This document shows, one piece after another, positions 5,997 through 8,500 of a DNA stretch of 8,500 bases; the first letter of the stretch is position 1; each line of letters opens with the position of its first letter. The position numbers and the translations under genes are program-made. The notes below the pieces were generated by a model. That model saw only the letters and a list, made by a program, of their open reading frames with translations, made no database searches and was not told the origin of the DNA. Source of the DNA: Acidobacteriota bacterium (GTDB taxonomy: Bacteria; Acidobacteriota; UBA6911); assembly GCA_017860075.1 (NCBI GenBank), contig JAFNAH010000032.1, positions 1 through 8,500 on the forward strand. The letters run 5' to 3'.

Positions 5997-7100
5997 ATGA
6001 GCGAAAAGATCACAAGACGATTTTTTATGGCCGGTGCCGCAGGTGCGGCGATGTCGAGCCACCTTCAGGGCCGCATGCAGGCGACCGCCCAGGAGGGTAA
6101 CCCGGTCACGCTGGCCCTTGTCGGATGCGCTCACATCCACACTCCCGGTTTCATCAAGCTCCTGAAGGGTCGCAGCGACGTCAGGGTAAAGCGCGTCTGG
6201 GATCACGATGAGTCCAGGGCAGCAAAGTGTGCCGGCGATCTCAAAGCGGTGGTCGCGGCAAAACCAGCGGACATCTGGTCCGACAGGGAGATCGCCGCTG
6301 CAGTCATCTGCTCCGAGACGAACCGCCACCACGAGCTTGTGATGGGTGCAGCGGGAGCCGGCAAGCACATGTTCGTGGAAAAGCCGCTGGGCATAACCGC
6401 GAAGGAGAGCTGGGCGATGGCCGACGCCATCGAAAAGGCGCACTTGATCTTCACCACCGGCTACTTCATGCGGACGCTGCCGATCAACCTTTTCGTCAGG
6501 GGCGAGGTAGAAAAGGGGAATTTCGGAAAGATAACCCGGATCCGCGCTTCCAACTGCCACGAAGGTTCCCTCGGCGGTTGGTTCGACAAGGAGTGGCGCT
6601 GGATGGCCGATCCCAGGATCGCCGGGGTCGGGGGTTTCGGGGACCTGGGAACACACGCGCTGGACATCCTGATGTGGCTCCTGGGAGACATCGGGTCCGT
6701 GACGGCCGACATCAAGGCGGTAACCAGGCGCTACGGCGACTGCGACGAATCGGGCGAGGCACTGATCCAGTTTGCGAACGGTGTCACCGGCACGCTGGCA
6801 GCAGGCTGGGTGGACGTGGCAAATCCCGTTACACTGATGGTGAGCGGCACCGAAGGGTATGCCATGTTGCTCAACGACGAGGTGTACTACAAGAGCAAGA
6901 AGGTCGATGGAGCGGACGGCAAGAAGCCCTGGAAGCAGTTACCCCCTGCTTTTCCGCAGCCCATGGACATGTTCGTTGACGCAGTCAAGGGCCGGAAGGA
7001 CCTTCCGCTGGTGAGTCCCCGCGAGGCGGCGGCCCGCGTCAGCGTCATGGAGGCCATGTATCTGGGGTCCCGCGAGCACAGGTGGGTGAAGCCTGCCTGA
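5997..7100 (+). CDS. Tat-signal Gfo/Idh/MocA family oxidoreductase (rightward)
   Basis: A 367-residue NAD(P)-dependent oxidoreductase. TRRFF (6-10) followed by an Ala/Gly-rich core and a possible cleavage after ATA (29-31) gives a Tat signal. The Rossmann nucleotide loop is atypical: GCAHIH (43-48) in place of GxGxxG. The EKP motif is intact (128-130, lysine 129), and GDLGTHALD (215-223) supplies D216 and H220, the other usual catalytic residues. A family alpha/beta C-terminal domain follows. Such enzymes oxidise sugar or polyol hydroxyls. GAGGGA (5984-5989) lies 7 nt before the ATG. The gene leads a rightward unit with a secreted lactonase 29 nt behind it, so a sugar-to-lactone reaction outside the cytoplasm is a reasonable inference. 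It is not closely similar to the divergent 416-residue paralogue: the motifs around the nucleotide loop, lysine and histidine all differ. Confidence 0.9.
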   Translation: MSEKITRRFFMAGAAGAAMSSHLQGRMQATAQEGNPVTLALVGCAHIHTPGFIKLLKGRSDVRVKRVWDHDESRAAKCAGDLKAVVAAKPADIWSDREIAAAVICSETNRHHELVMGAAGAGKHMFVEKPLGITAKESWAMADAIEKAHLIFTTGYFMRTLPINLFVRGEVEKGNFGKITRIRASNCHEGSLGGWFDKEWRWMADPRIAGVGGFGDLGTHALDILMWLLGDIGSVTADIKAVTRRYGDCDESGEALIQFANGVTGTLAAGWVDVANPVTLMVSGTEGYAMLLNDEVYYKSKKVDGADGKKPWKQLPPAFPQPMDMFVDAVKGRKDLPLVSPREAAARVSVMEAMYLGSREHRWVKPA

Positions 7101-7129
7101 AGCAATACTTCAGCATCGAAAGGAAGAAT

Positions 7130-8308
7130 ATGAAGACAACTCTGCGTGCGTTGCTTGTCCTTGCTCTGGTCGTAATCCTTCTGCAACCGGCGGCACTGAA
7201 GTCGCAAGCTGCCCCGAAGCCGGCCGAGGGCGGCGATTACTTCGTCTACATCGGAACCTACACGAACAAGGGAAGCGAGGGGATCTACCTCTGCCGGCTT
7301 GACGCCGCTGCGGGGAAGTTGACAGAACCGGGCCTTGCGGCGAAAGCGCCCGACCCATCATTCCTCGCTATCCACCCTGATGGGCGCCACCTCTATGCCG
7401 TGAGCGAGATTTTCAACTTTGAAGGCAAGAAGAGCGGCGCTGCCAACGCCTATGCACTCGACCCGCACACCGGGAGCCTGACTCTATTGAACAAGGTTTC
7501 CACGGTGGGCGTAGGACCGTGCTACGTCACTGTCGATAAGTCCGGCCGGGACGTGCTTGTCGCCAACTACGGCAGCGGGAGCGTGGCGGCGATGCCGATC
7601 AAGCAGGACGGAAGCCTGGGGGAGGCATCCGCCTTCATCCAGCATGCCGGTTCGAGCGCGAATCCCCAGCGACAGAAGCAGCCGCACGCGCACTCCATCA
7701 ACCTTTCGCCGGACAATCGTTTTGCCATAGCCGCCGATCTGGGCCTGGACCAGTTGCTGGTCTACCGCTTTGATCCGGCCAAGGGCTCGTTGACCGCGAA
7801 TGACCCTCCGTTCGCGCGCGTGAATCCCGGAGCCGGGCCCCGTCACTTCGATTTCCACCCGGACGGGAAATTCGCCTACGTCATCAACGAGATGGGATCC
7901 ACGATCACCGCCTTCACATGGGATGCCGCCCGTGGAGTCCTGACGGAGATCCAGACAATCTCAACTCTGCCAGACGGCTTTTCAGGCCGGAACGACACCG
8001 CTGACATTCACGTGCACCCGACAGGTAAGTTCGTGTACGGCTCCAACCGCGGTCATGACAGCATAGCCGTATTCTCCGTTGATGAGGCCAAGGGGACGCT
8101 CACGCCTGTCGAATACGTGCCGACTCAGGGAAAAGTGCCGCGCAATTTCGGGATCGACCCGACCGGTTCGATCCTGATCGCGGCCAATCAGAACTCCGAC
8201 AACCTGGTTGTTTTCCGGATCGATACAAAGACGGGCAAGCTCAGCGCCACGGGACAGTCGCTCCAGCTGAGCCGGCCCGTATGCGTGAAATTCGTCCCGG
8301 TCCGATAG
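7130..8308 (+). CDS. Exported lactonase-family seven-bladed beta-propeller protein
   Basis: A 392-residue protein of the lactonase family (6-phosphogluconolactonase YbhE type, Pfam PF10282). The N-terminus MKTTLRALL plus a hydrophobic core and AxA-like region (residues 1-27) is a Sec signal peptide; the mature domain begins near YFVYIGTYTNKG. Repeating blade motifs are visible: IHPDGRHLYAVSE, GPCYVTVDKSG, HAHSINLSPDN, GPRHFDFHPDGK, IHVHPTGKFVYGSN and PRNFGIDPTGS. They are typical of this family, which opens sugar lactones or, in some members, binds unknown ligands. An open frame begins earlier at 7082, but the ATG at 7130 is preferred: AGGA (7121-7124) lies 5 nt before it and the signal peptide starts there. 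Export makes a cytoplasmic pentose-phosphate role unlikely. It follows the Tat oxidoreductase by 29 nt and precedes an amidohydrolase by 47 nt. Confidence 0.9.
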   Translation: MKTTLRALLVLALVVILLQPAALKSQAAPKPAEGGDYFVYIGTYTNKGSEGIYLCRLDAAAGKLTEPGLAAKAPDPSFLAIHPDGRHLYAVSEIFNFEGKKSGAANAYALDPHTGSLTLLNKVSTVGVGPCYVTVDKSGRDVLVANYGSGSVAAMPIKQDGSLGEASAFIQHAGSSANPQRQKQPHAHSINLSPDNRFAIAADLGLDQLLVYRFDPAKGSLTANDPPFARVNPGAGPRHFDFHPDGKFAYVINEMGSTITAFTWDAARGVLTEIQTISTLPDGFSGRNDTADIHVHPTGKFVYGSNRGHDSIAVFSVDEAKGTLTPVEYVPTQGKVPRNFGIDPTGSILIAANQNSDNLVVFRIDTKTGKLSATGQSLQLSRPVCVKFVPVR

Positions 8309-8355
8309 CCTGAGTGCCATGCACCGGCGCTGCCTTACCCGAAAGCGAGGTCACC

Positions 8356-8500
8356 GTGCGTTCACAACACCGTTTCTGGTTTTTCGTGATGCTACTCCTG
8401 CTGCCGGCGCTTGCTTCGTGGGGAAAGGACGCAGATCTGATCCTCCATAACGGCAGGATTGTCACGGTCGATGCGGGCTTCACGGTCAGGCAAGCCGTGG
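8356..8500 (+). CDS. Exported YtcJ-like amidohydrolase, 5' part only
   Basis: The gene runs off the right edge; 48 codons are visible. A GTG start at 8356 follows GAGGT (8347-8351) by 4 nt. The product begins with a Sec-type signal (Arg/His-containing start, then a Leu-rich core, ending near LASWG). The mature part begins DADLILHNGRIVTVDAGF, the characteristic opening of YtcJ-type amidohydrolases (amidohydrolase_3, PF07969). The metal-binding HxH and later histidines lie beyond the window, so activity cannot be judged. An in-frame GTG at 8314 is possible but would put 14 residues before the signal peptide and lacks a good ribosome binding site. It is probably the third gene of the rightward unit. 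Confidence 0.75.
   Translation, partial: MRSQHRFWFFVMLLLLPALASWGKDADLILHNGRIVTVDAGFTVRQAV

Noticed and set aside
5943..6656. Minus-strand open frame opposite the rightward oxidoreductase
   Set aside because: Antisense reading of a gene with intact EKP and GDLGTH motifs; no recognisable domain.
7082..7129. Longer lactonase start overlapping the oxidoreductase 3' end
   Set aside because: It would place 16 residues in front of a good signal peptide, and the ATG at 7130 has its own ribosome binding site.
1..8500. CRISPR array, insertion sequence, phage or tRNA gene
   Set aside because: No spaced direct repeats, transposase motifs, terminal inverted repeats or cloverleaf-like sequence were found on reading both strands.

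Overview
This is a GC-rich bacterial window holding eight protein genes: seven complete and one cut by the right edge. No rRNA, tRNA, CRISPR array, transposase or phage gene was seen. Tat-exported Gfo/Idh/MocA oxidoreductases and xylose-isomerase-like proteins beside a secreted lactonase and a secreted amidohydrolase suggest a heterotrophic soil- or sediment-type bacterium. Acidobacteriota is the best guess, with Planctomycetota or Verrucomicrobiota possible. This is an inference from gene style; no marker gene is present to settle it.

Left part (1-1896, minus strand): a two-gene unit encodes a hemerythrin-like di-iron protein (1118-1675) followed after 28 nt by a polytopic membrane ferredoxin-type protein of the NapH/NosR/YccM kind (7-1089). 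Upstream lie two short dyads sharing GGACTA(A/T)T, one overlapping a possible -10 box. The layout fits a redox, oxygen or nitric-oxide response unit.

Middle (1897-3489, minus strand): a stand-alone GAF-SpoIIE (RsbU-type) PP2C phosphatase (1897-3222), then a 267-nt gap with no credible gene. That gap contains a strong hairpin just behind the stop codon of the next gene.

Right part (3490-8500): a divergent carbohydrate cassette. Leftward run a Tat-signal Gfo/Idh/MocA oxidoreductase (4423-5673) and a Tat-signal sugar isomerase/epimerase-like TIM barrel protein (3490-4371), separated by a small AT-rich heptad repeat. Rightward run a second Tat-signal Gfo/Idh/MocA oxidoreductase (5997-7100), a Sec-exported seven-bladed lactonase (7130-8308) and the start of a Sec-exported YtcJ-like amidohydrolase (8356-8500+). 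The 323-nt divergent region holds a plausible promoter for each side and a long two-part dyad in the rightward leader. All five proteins of the cassette appear to be exported, so the simplest joint reading is extracytoplasmic oxidation and cleavage of a sugar or glycoside: dehydrogenation by the oxidoreductases, lactone opening by the propeller protein, and isomerisation or lyase chemistry by the TIM barrel protein. The substrate cannot be read from sequence. The most promising lead is this exported cassette; no wholly new system is evident.
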